Source: SAR202 cluster bacterium (GTDB taxonomy: Bacteria > Chloroflexota > Dehalococcoidia > UBA3495). From it: a DNA stretch of 6,254 nt. This document shows, in pieces, positions 1-5,438 of this stretch. Position numbers and translations under genes: made by a program. How positions within the stretch are numbered: position 1 is the stretch's first letter; the number at the start of each line of letters is the position of its first letter. A model generated the notes under the pieces. The model saw only the letters and a list, made by a program, of their open reading frames with translations. It was not told the origin of the DNA and did not search any database. Location of the stretch: NCBI GenBank assembly GCA_009392075.1, contig VFHG01000209.1, positions 1-6,254 on the forward strand. Reading direction: 5' to 3'.

Positions 1-722
1 GCCTAAATTACCTGCTGGCGCTCGGCGACCTGGTCCAAGAAGAACACCCGCCCTTCTTGCTGCCGGTCTATCTGGCTAACGCCCATAGCGTCCCGGTGGC
101 CGGCCGATCTGAATCAGGGGATGTGGTCTTCACTCTAACAACGACGGCCGGCGATTTCCCTTTACCGGAACCGGTTGTCAAAGACCCGATGATGTTGGAC
201 TGGTTGCTGGGCCGGCTCACCAACTACATGGACGGCGCACAACAGCGGCTGCACATACAGCCTGAAGATGTTGCGGTGCAGGAGGTCTTGAACGCCTATT
301 ACAACTACTTGACCGCCGCCAAGCCGCGCACGCCGGTGCCCGATGCGTTGACGCCGAAACAGGCGGATAGTCTGCTGGAGACCGCCCGACTGCTGGTGCA
401 ACTGCACATCCGAGGCGAGGGCACTCTGTGGCTGCACCTAGTGCAAAACATGGCCGCGCCGACGGTTTTCTCTAGGCGTGGTTTCGACCGTCTGGCCAGT
501 CACGGGTCTCCAGCCTTCTTTAAGTCTTGTTCCGAGTTGTACCTGGGGGCGGAAGGACGAGCGGCCATGATAACGCCCCAGTCAAGTCCGACGCCTGATT
601 CGATTCAAATAATCACCGGACCTGGGCAACAGACCAGTCTCCAGATCGAAGGCGGCCCCATCCCCAGCGACAGATCTTGGGCCGATGCCAAAATCAGTAT
701 TCGGGTGACCAAAGACTCCTAG
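1..722 (+). CDS. 3' part of a degenerate N6-adenine DNA methyltransferase-like protein
   Basis: The frame is open from the window edge (first full codon at 3), so the gene begins upstream; 239 residues are visible. The opening LNYLLALGDL, followed by PVYLAN, resembles the stretch after the SAM-binding part of large N6-adenine methyltransferases of the Eco57I/type I/IIG kind, where 'nYLLALgdL...iPVYLaDS' recurs. Residues 140-164 (GEGTLWLHLVQN, then SRRGFDRL) match the region just before the catalytic NPPW/NPPY motif. Here FDRL is followed by ASHGSPAFF, and then by ELYLGAEGRAAMITP, which resembles the later 'ELyL.pGGriafvmP' strand. The NPPW segment therefore looks deleted or replaced, and the usual several hundred C-terminal residues are missing. 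The 45-residue tail matches nothing I recognise. Probably an inactive remnant. The family assignment is from memory of the motifs and could be wrong. No partner restriction gene is visible. Confidence 0.5.
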   Translation, partial: LNYLLALGDLVQEEHPPFLLPVYLANAHSVPVAGRSESGDVVFTLTTTAGDFPLPEPVVKDPMMLDWLLGRLTNYMDGAQQRLHIQPEDVAVQEVLNAYYNYLTAAKPRTPVPDALTPKQADSLLETARLLVQLHIRGEGTLWLHLVQNMAAPTVFSRRGFDRLASHGSPAFFKSCSELYLGAEGRAAMITPQSSPTPDSIQIITGPGQQTSLQIEGGPIPSDRSWADAKISIRVTKDS

Positions 723-737
723 GTTGGCGTGAATCAT

Positions 738-767
738 TTGACGCTATTTCCCGTAGACGAATATAAT
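738..767 (+). promoter_or_regulatory. sigma70-type promoter of comD-comE
   Basis: TTGACG at 738-743 and a perfect TATAAT at 762-767 are separated by 18 bp. Transcription would start near 774, giving a leader of about 75 nt before the comD ATG. The promoter begins 15 bp after the stop of the upstream gene, so comD-comE has its own start of transcription. This is the best-matching promoter in the window. Confidence 0.75.
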
Positions 768-777
768 GAGGGCCCTC
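768..777. repeat. perfect 10-bp palindrome at the comD transcription start
   Basis: GAGGGCCCTC is self-complementary over all 10 bp. It abuts the TATAAT box and covers the expected start of transcription, a position where a repressor could block initiation. It could also be a chance G+C-rich palindrome. No regulator gene for it is identified. Confidence 0.4.
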
Positions 778-784
778 GGCGTGT

Positions 785-823
785 AGCCTTGTACACCTGC
801 TGAACAGGCTGAATTTTCCAGCC
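785..823 (+). other. overlapping hairpins in the comD leader
   Basis: Three short stems share bases: AGCCT (785-789) with AGGCT (806-810); CCTG (796-799) with CAGG (805-808); and GGCTG (807-811) with CAGCC (819-823). The last has a 7-nt loop. They cannot all form together. No run of U follows, so this is not an intrinsic terminator. It may only be a structured 5' leader. Confidence 0.25.
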
Positions 824-847
824 GGATCTCTCTGCTAAGGAGCCAAA

Positions 848-1354
848 ATGGCCACTCAAGAAGTCATCCTTCACCCCTCCTCGGTTGTGGCAGAGTTGAA
901 AAAGAACAACATCAGCCACGTAGTCTGGCTTCCGGACAGCGAGACGAATTTCATGTTCCAATTGCTGACCAACGAGCCGACTCTGGACCTGGTCCCAGTC
1001 TGCCGCGAAGGCGAGACCATGGCCATCGCCGCCGGGCTCTGGGTGGGTGGCAAACGCCCCATAGTCCTGATTCAAAACACAGGCATCTTCGAGGCCGGAG
1101 ATTCCATCCGCGGACTGGGCTTGGACGTTAACCAGCCACTGGTGATGCTGGTGGGCTACCGCGGCTGGAGCCGGCACGGTCTGACCAAAGACTCTGCCGC
1201 CCGGTTCATCGAGCATATTTTGCACGCCTGGGGCATAACGTACTACCTGATCGAGACCGACGAAGACGCCGACCGCATCAGCCTGGCCATCGAAGAGGCC
1301 GATCGCACGTCGAAACCGGTGGCCGTCTTAGTCGGCACCGAGTTCGGTTCCTAG
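848..1354 (+). CDS. comD: ThDP-dependent decarboxylase alpha subunit, sulfopyruvate decarboxylase type
   Basis: The 168-residue protein is a stand-alone N-terminal (PYR) domain of a thiamine-diphosphate enzyme, the same size as ComD of methanogens (about 169). VCREGETMAIAAG at 51-63 corresponds to the conserved glutamate segment that activates the cofactor; E54 aligns with the family glutamate. IQNTGIFEAGDSIRGL at 75-90 is the characteristic 'mQNSGlgn' loop, followed by PLVMLVGYRG at 97-106. Known members convert 3-sulfopyruvate to sulfoacetaldehyde and CO2, or phosphonopyruvate to phosphonoacetaldehyde. The split into two genes favours the sulfopyruvate type, but no neighbour (xsc, comA-C, phosphonomutase) fixes the substrate. 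The ATG is preceded by AAGGAG at 837-842, 5 nt away. The beta subunit follows after 81 bp. The active site forms between the subunits, and the protein should be cytoplasmic. Confidence 0.85.
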   Translation: MATQEVILHPSSVVAELKKNNISHVVWLPDSETNFMFQLLTNEPTLDLVPVCREGETMAIAAGLWVGGKRPIVLIQNTGIFEAGDSIRGLGLDVNQPLVMLVGYRGWSRHGLTKDSAARFIEHILHAWGITYYLIETDEDADRISLAIEEADRTSKPVAVLVGTEFGS

Positions 1355-1373
1355 AGGCAATCCGATAAATTCC

Positions 1374-1388
1374 AGCTCATGGTGAGCT
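1374..1388 (+). repeat. intercistronic inverted repeat between comD and comE
   Basis: AGCTCA-TGG-TGAGCT is a perfect 6-bp stem with a 3-nt loop, 19 bp after the comD stop and 47 bp before the comE ATG. There is no T-run after it, so it is unlikely to terminate transcription. An RNA stability or processing element, or chance, are the alternatives. Confidence 0.35.
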
Positions 1389-1435
1389 TGTCTAGGCGCA
1401 TCTTTCGAGTTCGCCAATCAACAGGAGACTAATCA

Positions 1436-2029
1436 ATGATCGACAATGCTGACGCAGTAAAACTTCTGGACAGCAAGAGAGACGGCGCGATATTCGTAGC
1501 CACCATGAACGCCAACAACGTCCATTTCGGGCTACCCACGGTAACCTCCAACGAGAAACTGGACTTTCCCGTCTCGGGCGCCATGAGCAAGGCCGGAGAC
1601 GTCGCTTTGGGGCTGGCCCTAGCCCAACCCGACCGCAAGATCCTATGCTTGGACGGCGACGGCAGCCTGCTGATGAACTTGGGCGCTATGGTGACCATCA
1701 GTAACAAGGCCCCCAAGAATCTGGTACACGTCCTATTCAACAACAATGTCTACGCCGTCACGGGGGGCCAACCCATCCCTGGCAGCGAACAGGTCGACTG
1801 GGAAGACATGGCCAAATCAGCCGGTTACGCCAAGGTTTTCAGCTTCGACAACCTGGAAGACATGACCAACGGCATCGACGAAGCGCTGTCCGCTGTGGGC
1901 CCGGTGTTCATACACCTACTAGTTAAGCCTGAGATTGAAAACACTCCGGTGCAATTCCGCACGCCGGCCAAGCGGACCGTGCACACCGCCATCGCCGACA
2001 TTCCCGAGACCTTGGGCGTTAAGCGGTAG
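1436..2029 (+). CDS. comE: ThDP-dependent decarboxylase beta subunit, sulfopyruvate decarboxylase type
   Basis: The 197-residue protein is a stand-alone C-terminal (PP) domain of a thiamine-diphosphate enzyme, close to the length of ComE (about 190). The cofactor signature is intact: GDG at 74-76, 25 residues, then NN at 102-103, which bind the Mg2+-diphosphate. GAMSKAGDVALGLALAQP at 48-65 is the conserved strand-helix before it. After the signature, VYAVTGGQP gives the usual loop, and GYAKVFSFDN (130-139) and GPVF (155-158) follow the family pattern. It should pair with the comD product to form the active heteromer that decarboxylates a 2-oxo acid such as sulfopyruvate. AGGAG at 1423-1427 lies 8 nt before the ATG. 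It probably shares the comD transcript, because no promoter is evident in the 81-bp gap and a terminator follows comE. A second, degenerate copy of this subunit lies at 2371-2997. Confidence 0.87.
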   Translation: MIDNADAVKLLDSKRDGAIFVATMNANNVHFGLPTVTSNEKLDFPVSGAMSKAGDVALGLALAQPDRKILCLDGDGSLLMNLGAMVTISNKAPKNLVHVLFNNNVYAVTGGQPIPGSEQVDWEDMAKSAGYAKVFSFDNLEDMTNGIDEALSAVGPVFIHLLVKPEIENTPVQFRTPAKRTVHTAIADIPETLGVKR

Positions 2030-2058
2030 CCTGTATCCCACTACATGGGTAACCAACG

Positions 2059-2098
2059 AACCGGGGCAGCGTCACAACGTCTGCCCCGGTTTATCTTT
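2059..2098 (+). terminator. rho-independent terminator after comE
   Basis: AACCGGGGCAG (2059-2069) pairs perfectly with CTGCCCCGGTT (2081-2091): an 11-bp G+C-rich stem with an 11-nt loop, followed by the T-rich TTATCTTT. It begins 30 bp after the comE stop, so comD-comE should end here and the downstream pair of genes should form a separate unit. Confidence 0.85.
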
Positions 2099-2150
2099 GA
2101 CCCGGTAGCCTGAGAACTAGGACCAACTATGATTAAGGACGGCATGGCGT

Positions 2151-2462
2151 ATGCTTAGTGGAGGAATCTTCCCCCGAATCGGCGCGTACGTCGTGTTGGC
2201 GCTGGGTTTCTGGCTCCTGTTCCAGGCGTTCGAGGACTCCAACGTGCTTTCGGGGATCGTGGGGGGCCTACTGGTCATAGTGGGAATGTACCTGATGACC
2301 GGGGTCTGGCGGAGCATGTTCGCCAAGTATGGCGGCGGGAATTATAGGATACGCAAGGAGAACGAACCCAGTGACAACAGGCGGCAGGACAATACAGACG
2401 GGAGCAGGGGGACCGGTGATTCCGTCGATGGAAGCGACGAAGGCGGTAAACTTCCACCGTAA
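2151..2462 (+). CDS. small membrane protein with two predicted helices, function unknown
   Basis: A 103-residue protein I do not recognise. Two hydrophobic segments, about 9-26 (RIGAYVVLALGFWLLFQA) and 32-52 (start VLSGIVGGLLVIVGMYLM), are joined by a short acidic turn (FEDSN). A basic stretch (WRSMFAKY, YRIRKE) and a hydrophilic, Asp/Gly/Ser-rich tail follow. The layout suggests a hairpin in the cytoplasmic membrane with a soluble C-terminal tail. The last 92 bases overlap the next gene in another frame, so the tail may be shaped by that overlap. AAGGA at 2135-2139, 11 nt before the ATG, is a slightly distant ribosome-binding site. No clear promoter lies between the comE terminator and this start. 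The hydrophobic pattern supports a real gene. Conservation of the tail is uncertain. Confidence 0.55.
   Translation: MLSGGIFPRIGAYVVLALGFWLLFQAFEDSNVLSGIVGGLLVIVGMYLMTGVWRSMFAKYGGGNYRIRKENEPSDNRRQDNTDGSRGTGDSVDGSDEGGKLPP
2355..2360 (+). promoter_or_regulatory. ribosome-binding site that sets the GTG start at 2371
   Basis: AAGGAG lies 10 nt before the in-frame GTG at 2371. The longer ATG start at 2329 has no Shine-Dalgarno-like sequence. The ATG at 2428, where homology to ComE begins, has only a purine run (2407-2412) 15 nt upstream. The site sits inside the coding sequence of the small membrane protein, which suggests translational coupling. Confidence 0.5.
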
Positions 2463-2997
2463 AGACGCTTTGGTGGTCTCCACGTCATTCGCGCTGCGGG
2501 AATGGAGCCAAGTGTCGGAACGCCGGGACTTGGACGTGGACCTTTCCGATTGCATGGACCGTGCTCCCGCTGTCGGCCTAGGCCTGGCGCTGGCCCAGCC
2601 GGAAGGCAAGGTCCTGATCTTAGACTGCGATTCCACGCTAAGGACCAACCTGGGCGGCCTCGCGACCATCGGCGAGTCCAATCCTGAAAACCTGGTCCAT
2701 TTCGTGTTCGACGATGTTTCCAGTTCCTCTACTTCCGGCGTCCGCATAAAAGAGATGGACAACCTAGACCTAGCGCAGATTGCCCTGAGTTCGGGCTACG
2801 CCAAGACCTATGAATTCGACAAACTGGAAGAGTTTCTAATTGGCATTGAAGAGGTGATGCGCCAGACCGGCCCGGTGTTCGTCAGGGTGAAGGTATTCCG
2901 AGACGGGATCCAACTACCGTTCCCCGAAAGGACGATGGCGGAAGGTTGGGCTGAGGTGCGCGATAACCTAACTTCCGGAGAGGAGGAGGCCGGATAA
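2371..2997 (+). CDS. ComE-like paralogue with eroded ThDP-binding signature
   Basis: 208 residues from GTG. From residue 20 (MEATKAVNFHRKDALVV) onward it follows the comE product: VGLGLALAQP (68-77), then LDCDSTLRTNLGGLATI (84-100), ENLVHFVFDD (106-115), GYAKTYEFDKLEE (142-154), GPVF (167-170). By hand, 28 of 56 positions are identical across the cofactor-binding segment. The signature GDG-25-NN has become CDS-25-DD: the central Asp and the spacing are kept, but both glycines and both asparagines are gone, and the following VYAVTGG loop is replaced by serines. It is therefore unlikely to be a normal ThDP subunit. It may be a regulatory or structural partner of ComD, bind another ligand, or be decaying. 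The frame is intact throughout, which argues against simple decay. No ComD-like partner accompanies it. ATG 2329 and ATG 2428 are alternative starts. Confidence 0.75.
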   Translation: MTTGGRTIQTGAGGPVIPSMEATKAVNFHRKDALVVSTSFALREWSQVSERRDLDVDLSDCMDRAPAVGLGLALAQPEGKVLILDCDSTLRTNLGGLATIGESNPENLVHFVFDDVSSSSTSGVRIKEMDNLDLAQIALSSGYAKTYEFDKLEEFLIGIEEVMRQTGPVFVRVKVFRDGIQLPFPERTMAEGWAEVRDNLTSGEEEAG

Positions 2998-3004
2998 TCA
3001 GGCC

Positions 3005-3766
3005 CTAATCAGCAGAGTCTGGGGCGGTGTTGGGGCGGACGACTATCTGGCTGGCCACGTTATAACCGATTGAAACTTTGTCACGCTCGGTCGAAACTTC
3101 CATAACTCCCAGGTAGGGCGTAGCCTCCTCCACTGTGATTGGGTGCTCCGGTACAATCATGGATTCGGCCAGGAATTTAAGCAATTGGGAGTCTTCTTCG
3201 GGCACCCGGTCCACCACGTAGGTCACGCCGGGCTTTGCCGCATCCAAAGTCAGAGCGTCAGCCGGCATCTTGGGCTCGCCGGTCCCGGGTATAGGACGGC
3301 CAAAAGGTGAGCGTTTGGGGTATCCCAGCCGTTCCACCAGCTTTTCCTGGAAGTCTTGAGACATGCCGTGCTCCAAGCGGTGGGCCTCATTGTGCGCTTG
3401 GTGGAGGTCCATACCTAAGAGCTTAACCACCAGCCACTCTGCCAGCCGGTGCCGCCGGGCAATGTCTTCGCCGCCTTCTAGACCTAGCTTGGTCAACCTG
3501 ATCCGCTTGTCGGCGCCAACGTCCACCAGGCTCTGCCGCTGCATCCGGCGGATCATCCCGGCTACGGAGGGCACGGAGGTACCCAGTCCTTCTGTCTCTG
3601 GTAATTGGCGCAGGGTGTCGGTCAACTGCGTGATGGTGGGATTCTCGTCGTCTTCCCACAGCTTGTAGAGGCACAAGAGGTAGTTCTCGGTGCCGGGAGA
3701 CAGCCGCAGATCGCCGTCACTTGATTCACCATGACCGCTGCCGGCCGGTTTTTTTGGTGGAGCCAT
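3005..3766 (-). CDS. DtxR/MntR-family metal-dependent transcriptional repressor
   Basis: 253 residues, three-part DtxR layout. After a Lys/Pro/Gly/Ser-rich lead of about 22 residues comes a winged helix-turn-helix (about 25-98, with ITQLTDTL and the recognition region SVPSVAGMIRRMQ). The metal-binding/dimerisation domain (about 99-160) has RRHRLAEWLV, AHNEAHRLEHGMS and SPFGRPIPG. An SH3/FeoA-like C-terminal domain (about 168-245) follows. H106, E110, H125, E132 and H133 match DtxR H79, E83, H98, E105 and H106. DtxR Cys102 is His129 here, and Met10 (Asp8 in MntR) is Asn28, so metal preference cannot be read off directly. Known members bind DNA when loaded with Fe2+ or Mn2+ and repress metal uptake genes. 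The adjacent iron transporter is the obvious target. The ATG has AAGGA (complement of 3772-3776) 5 nt upstream. It lies 139 bp after the ATPase gene on the same strand; no terminator is seen in that gap, so read-through is possible. Confidence 0.88.
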   Translation of the reverse strand: MAPPKKPAGSGHGESSDGDLRLSPGTENYLLCLYKLWEDDENPTITQLTDTLRQLPETEGLGTSVPSVAGMIRRMQRQSLVDVGADKRIRLTKLGLEGGEDIARRHRLAEWLVVKLLGMDLHQAHNEAHRLEHGMSQDFQEKLVERLGYPKRSPFGRPIPGTGEPKMPADALTLDAAKPGVTYVVDRVPEEDSQLLKFLAESMIVPEHPITVEEATPYLGVMEVSTERDKVSIGYNVASQIVVRPNTAPDSAD

Positions 3767-3905
3767 TGGAGTCCTTATCGTTCACCGCGCCAAAAAGAGA
3801 TGCACAGTTGGGATTTCTCAGTGTTTACGAAAGGGTGGAGGCTTAGATCGTCTCGTTCTCTTTAACCCACACCTTCACGCTTCAGTTTTCCCGGTTAGTC
3901 TCGAA

Positions 3906-5051
3906 TCAGTGGCCGTGGGCGATTCCAGTATGAGGCACGGCCACCAGCCGGTCTCCAACGAAGGGCCGCAGGTGGTGTCCCTCGCGCAGGCTGACTGAAA
4001 CGTTGGTGCCCACAGGATAATCGGCGGTATGGGAAAGCAAGCACCGGACCGTTGCGCCCGAGGGCAGTTCAACCCGGTAGAGATAGAATGCGCCGCGGAA
4101 CTCTTTTTCGACCACCACTCCGCCGCCGTCTTCTGCGGGTAGGCAGTCCAAGCAATCAGGCCGGACCATCACTTCAATCTGGTTATGGCCAATGGAGCCA
4201 ATCTCAGCCAGGACATCCGACTGTATCTCTGGCCAAGCCACAAACCCAACCTCAGTTTTGAGGGTGCCGTCGCTGTGGCTTGCGGGTAGGAAGTCCACCA
4301 TGCCGATGAACTGGGCCACAAACTTGGTGACCGGGTGATGGAAGATCGTCTCAGGAGAGCCGGTCTGTTCGACTCGGCCTTCGTTCATCACGGCGACCAC
4401 GTCTCCGACGAATAGCGCTTCTTCCTGATCGTGGGTAACGAAGATGGCGGTGGAATCGCTGGCCTTGAGGATGCCGATAACATCGCGCCGTACCTGTTCC
4501 CGCAATTTGGGGTCCAAGTTGGAAAAGGGCTCGTCCAACAGTAAAACTTCGGGTTGGGGAGCCAAGGCCCGGCCGAGGGCAACTCTTTGTTGCTGGCCAC
4601 CGGACAGTTCATGGGGCATCCTGGTCCGTTGGGCGGTCAGGCCGATAAGAGTGATAACCTCAGCGACACGGTCTTCCCTTCGCTGGCCTTTCGGTAATCC
4701 GTAGGCGATGTTCTGTTCCACGGTCAAATGGGGGAATAACGCACCTTCTTGGAAAACCATGCCGACTTTGCGCCGTTCGGGAGGGGTATTTTCTCCGGCC
4801 TTATTAACGGTCTGGCCTGCGATGGAGATGACGCCTTCGTCCGGTTCTTCGAATCCTGCGATGAGCCTGAGCGCCGTGGTTTTGCCGCAACCGCTGGGGC
4901 CCAGTAGCGCTAGGACTTGGCCTTTGGGGATACTCAAGTCCAGGCCGGCAACCGCTGAAACACCGTTGAAATGCTTGGCCAAGCCGATGCACTCCAACGC
5001 GGGAGCGTCGATATGAGCATTCTCAGATTGATTTTTATTCAGCAGTTTCAT
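3906..5051 (-). CDS. fbpC: iron(III) ABC transporter ATP-binding protein, FbpC type
   Basis: 381 residues; a complete ABC ATPase with a C-terminal regulatory extension. Walker A GPSGCGKTT at 51-59, Q-loop Q101, signature LSGGQ at 149-153, Walker B LLLDEP at 170-175, D-loop SNLD at 177-180 and switch His207 are all present, so it should hydrolyse ATP. Residues of about 245-370 form the TOBE-like half (IEVMVRPDCLDCLP, FRGAFYLYRVELPSG, LREGHHLRPF) of the CUT2/iron-spermidine importer group. It would energise Fe3+ import from the inner face of the membrane. The iron-binding lipoprotein gene is divergent, across 387 bp, which supports the iron assignment; spermidine/putrescine and sulfate importers have similar ATPases. 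The permease gene is not beside it. The ATG has only a weak ribosome-binding site (AGAG), and the first 17 residues precede the conserved domain. Confidence 0.85.
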   Translation of the reverse strand: MKLLNKNQSENAHIDAPALECIGLAKHFNGVSAVAGLDLSIPKGQVLALLGPSGCGKTTALRLIAGFEEPDEGVISIAGQTVNKAGENTPPERRKVGMVFQEGALFPHLTVEQNIAYGLPKGQRREDRVAEVITLIGLTAQRTRMPHELSGGQQQRVALGRALAPQPEVLLLDEPFSNLDPKLREQVRRDVIGILKASDSTAIFVTHDQEEALFVGDVVAVMNEGRVEQTGSPETIFHHPVTKFVAQFIGMVDFLPASHSDGTLKTEVGFVAWPEIQSDVLAEIGSIGHNQIEVMVRPDCLDCLPAEDGGGVVVEKEFRGAFYLYRVELPSGATVRCLLSHTADYPVGTNVSVSLREGHHLRPFVGDRLVAVPHTGIAHGH

Positions 5052-5108
5052 TTATTCTCTAGGCTGACTGGAACTGACCGTAAAATCACGCCTCTGGGAG
5101 CACAGATA

Positions 5109-5137
5109 AGTGTATGCATATCGTCTAACAATGTCAA
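5109..5137 (-). promoter_or_regulatory. promoter of the ATPase gene
   Basis: On the minus strand, TTGACA (complement of 5132-5137) is followed after 17 bp by TACACT (complement of 5109-5114). The -35 is perfect and the -10 matches TATAAT at 4 of 6 positions. The start would lie near 5102, about 50 nt before the ATG. The palindrome TATGCATA overlaps the upstream edge of the -10. Confidence 0.55.
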
Positions 5138-5225
5138 TATATAGCATTATTATTCGTCAGGCGATTTCATTACAACTCATGTGCTTTGTTTTATGACAAT
5201 TACCAGCGATTATTTAGCGGGATTT

Positions 5226-5253
5226 CGGCGTGTCTGTAACACGGATTACGCCG
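5226..5253. repeat. nested inverted repeats in the middle of the divergent region
   Basis: CGGCGT (5226-5231) pairs with ACGCCG (5248-5253), and inside it CGTGT (5229-5233) pairs with ACACG (5239-5243) around a 5-nt loop. The two stems compete for bases 5229-5231. It lies between the two promoters, so it could be a protein-binding site or part of neither transcript. Confidence 0.3.
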
Positions 5254-5304
5254 GCCAGCTATGTCTAACCGTCCTCAATCCAGGCGTCAATTGTATGCGA
5301 TTAT

Positions 5305-5333
5305 TTGACACCCGACGCACGACAACGTATGCT
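5305..5333 (+). promoter_or_regulatory. promoter of the iron-binding lipoprotein gene
   Basis: A perfect TTGACA at 5305-5310 and TATGCT at 5328-5333 are separated by 17 bp. The start would lie near 5340, leaving an A+T-rich leader of about 100 nt. The -35 overlaps the right arm (TTGAC) of an imperfect inverted repeat with GTCAA at 5286-5290, and the -10 overlaps a GTATGC motif, so both elements could be covered by a regulator. Confidence 0.65.
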
Positions 5334-5438
5334 CATTGCCAATTAAACGTGCATACTTCATTTGATTATTAATAGACCTTTTAAATAATACGTTATCCCA
5401 GCGAAGCACCACATCTACCAACGAGGTCTGAGATCAAA

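Larger units (their letters stand above)
5052..5438. other. A+T-rich divergent regulatory region of the iron transport genes
   Basis: 387 bp without a convincing gene, richer in A+T than the flanking genes, holding two opposed promoters. GTATGC occurs at 5112-5117, 5293-5298 and 5327-5332, and inverted at 5351-5356. The first and third overlap the two -10 boxes, and the first sits in the palindrome TATGCATA (5113-5120). GCGATTATTT is repeated at 5206-5215 and 5297-5306. Palindrome TATTAATA is at 5367-5374. GCATTATTATTC near 5143-5154 vaguely recalls Fur-type hexamers. No classical IdeR/DtxR box (TTAGGTTAG-like) was found. A 63-codon frame at 5181-5372 looks accidental. Confidence 0.6.

Noticed and set aside
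766..786. Six-codon frame MRALGV at the comD promoter
   Set aside because: Its start codon lies in the -10 box, upstream of the expected transcription start, so it would not be in the mRNA.
734..1225. 163-codon minus-strand frame opposite comD
   Set aside because: It is antisense to a well-supported comD and covers its promoter and leader. The sequence resembles no family and is explained as a shadow of the coding strand.
2097..2133. Possible promoter TTGACC (2097-2102) with TATGAT (2128-2133)
   Set aside because: The 25-bp spacing is too long, and a start after TATGAT would leave the ribosome-binding site at 2135-2139 outside the transcript.
2129..2158. Nine-codon frame (MIKDGMAYA) ending across the start of the membrane protein gene
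   Set aside because: It could be a coupled leader peptide, but it is too short to support, and its upstream purines are a weak ribosome-binding site.
2268..2762. 164-codon minus-strand frame opposite the ComE paralogue
   Set aside because: It is antisense to a frame with clear ComE homology. The Ser/Arg/Pro-rich translation is typical of a shadow frame.
2985..3004. Possible bidirectional terminator between the convergent genes
   Set aside because: Only GGCC with GGCC (4 bp) can pair and there is no T-run, so a terminator is not supported.
4444..5016. Two plus-strand frames (4444-4704 and 4708-5016) opposite the ATPase gene
   Set aside because: Both are antisense to intact Walker A, signature and Walker B motifs and show no motif of their own.
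5181..5372. 63-codon open frame on the plus strand in the divergent region
   Set aside because: It has no ribosome-binding site and no recognisable domain, and it runs across the likely promoter of the lipoprotein gene (5305-5333). Its composition looks like translated intergenic DNA.
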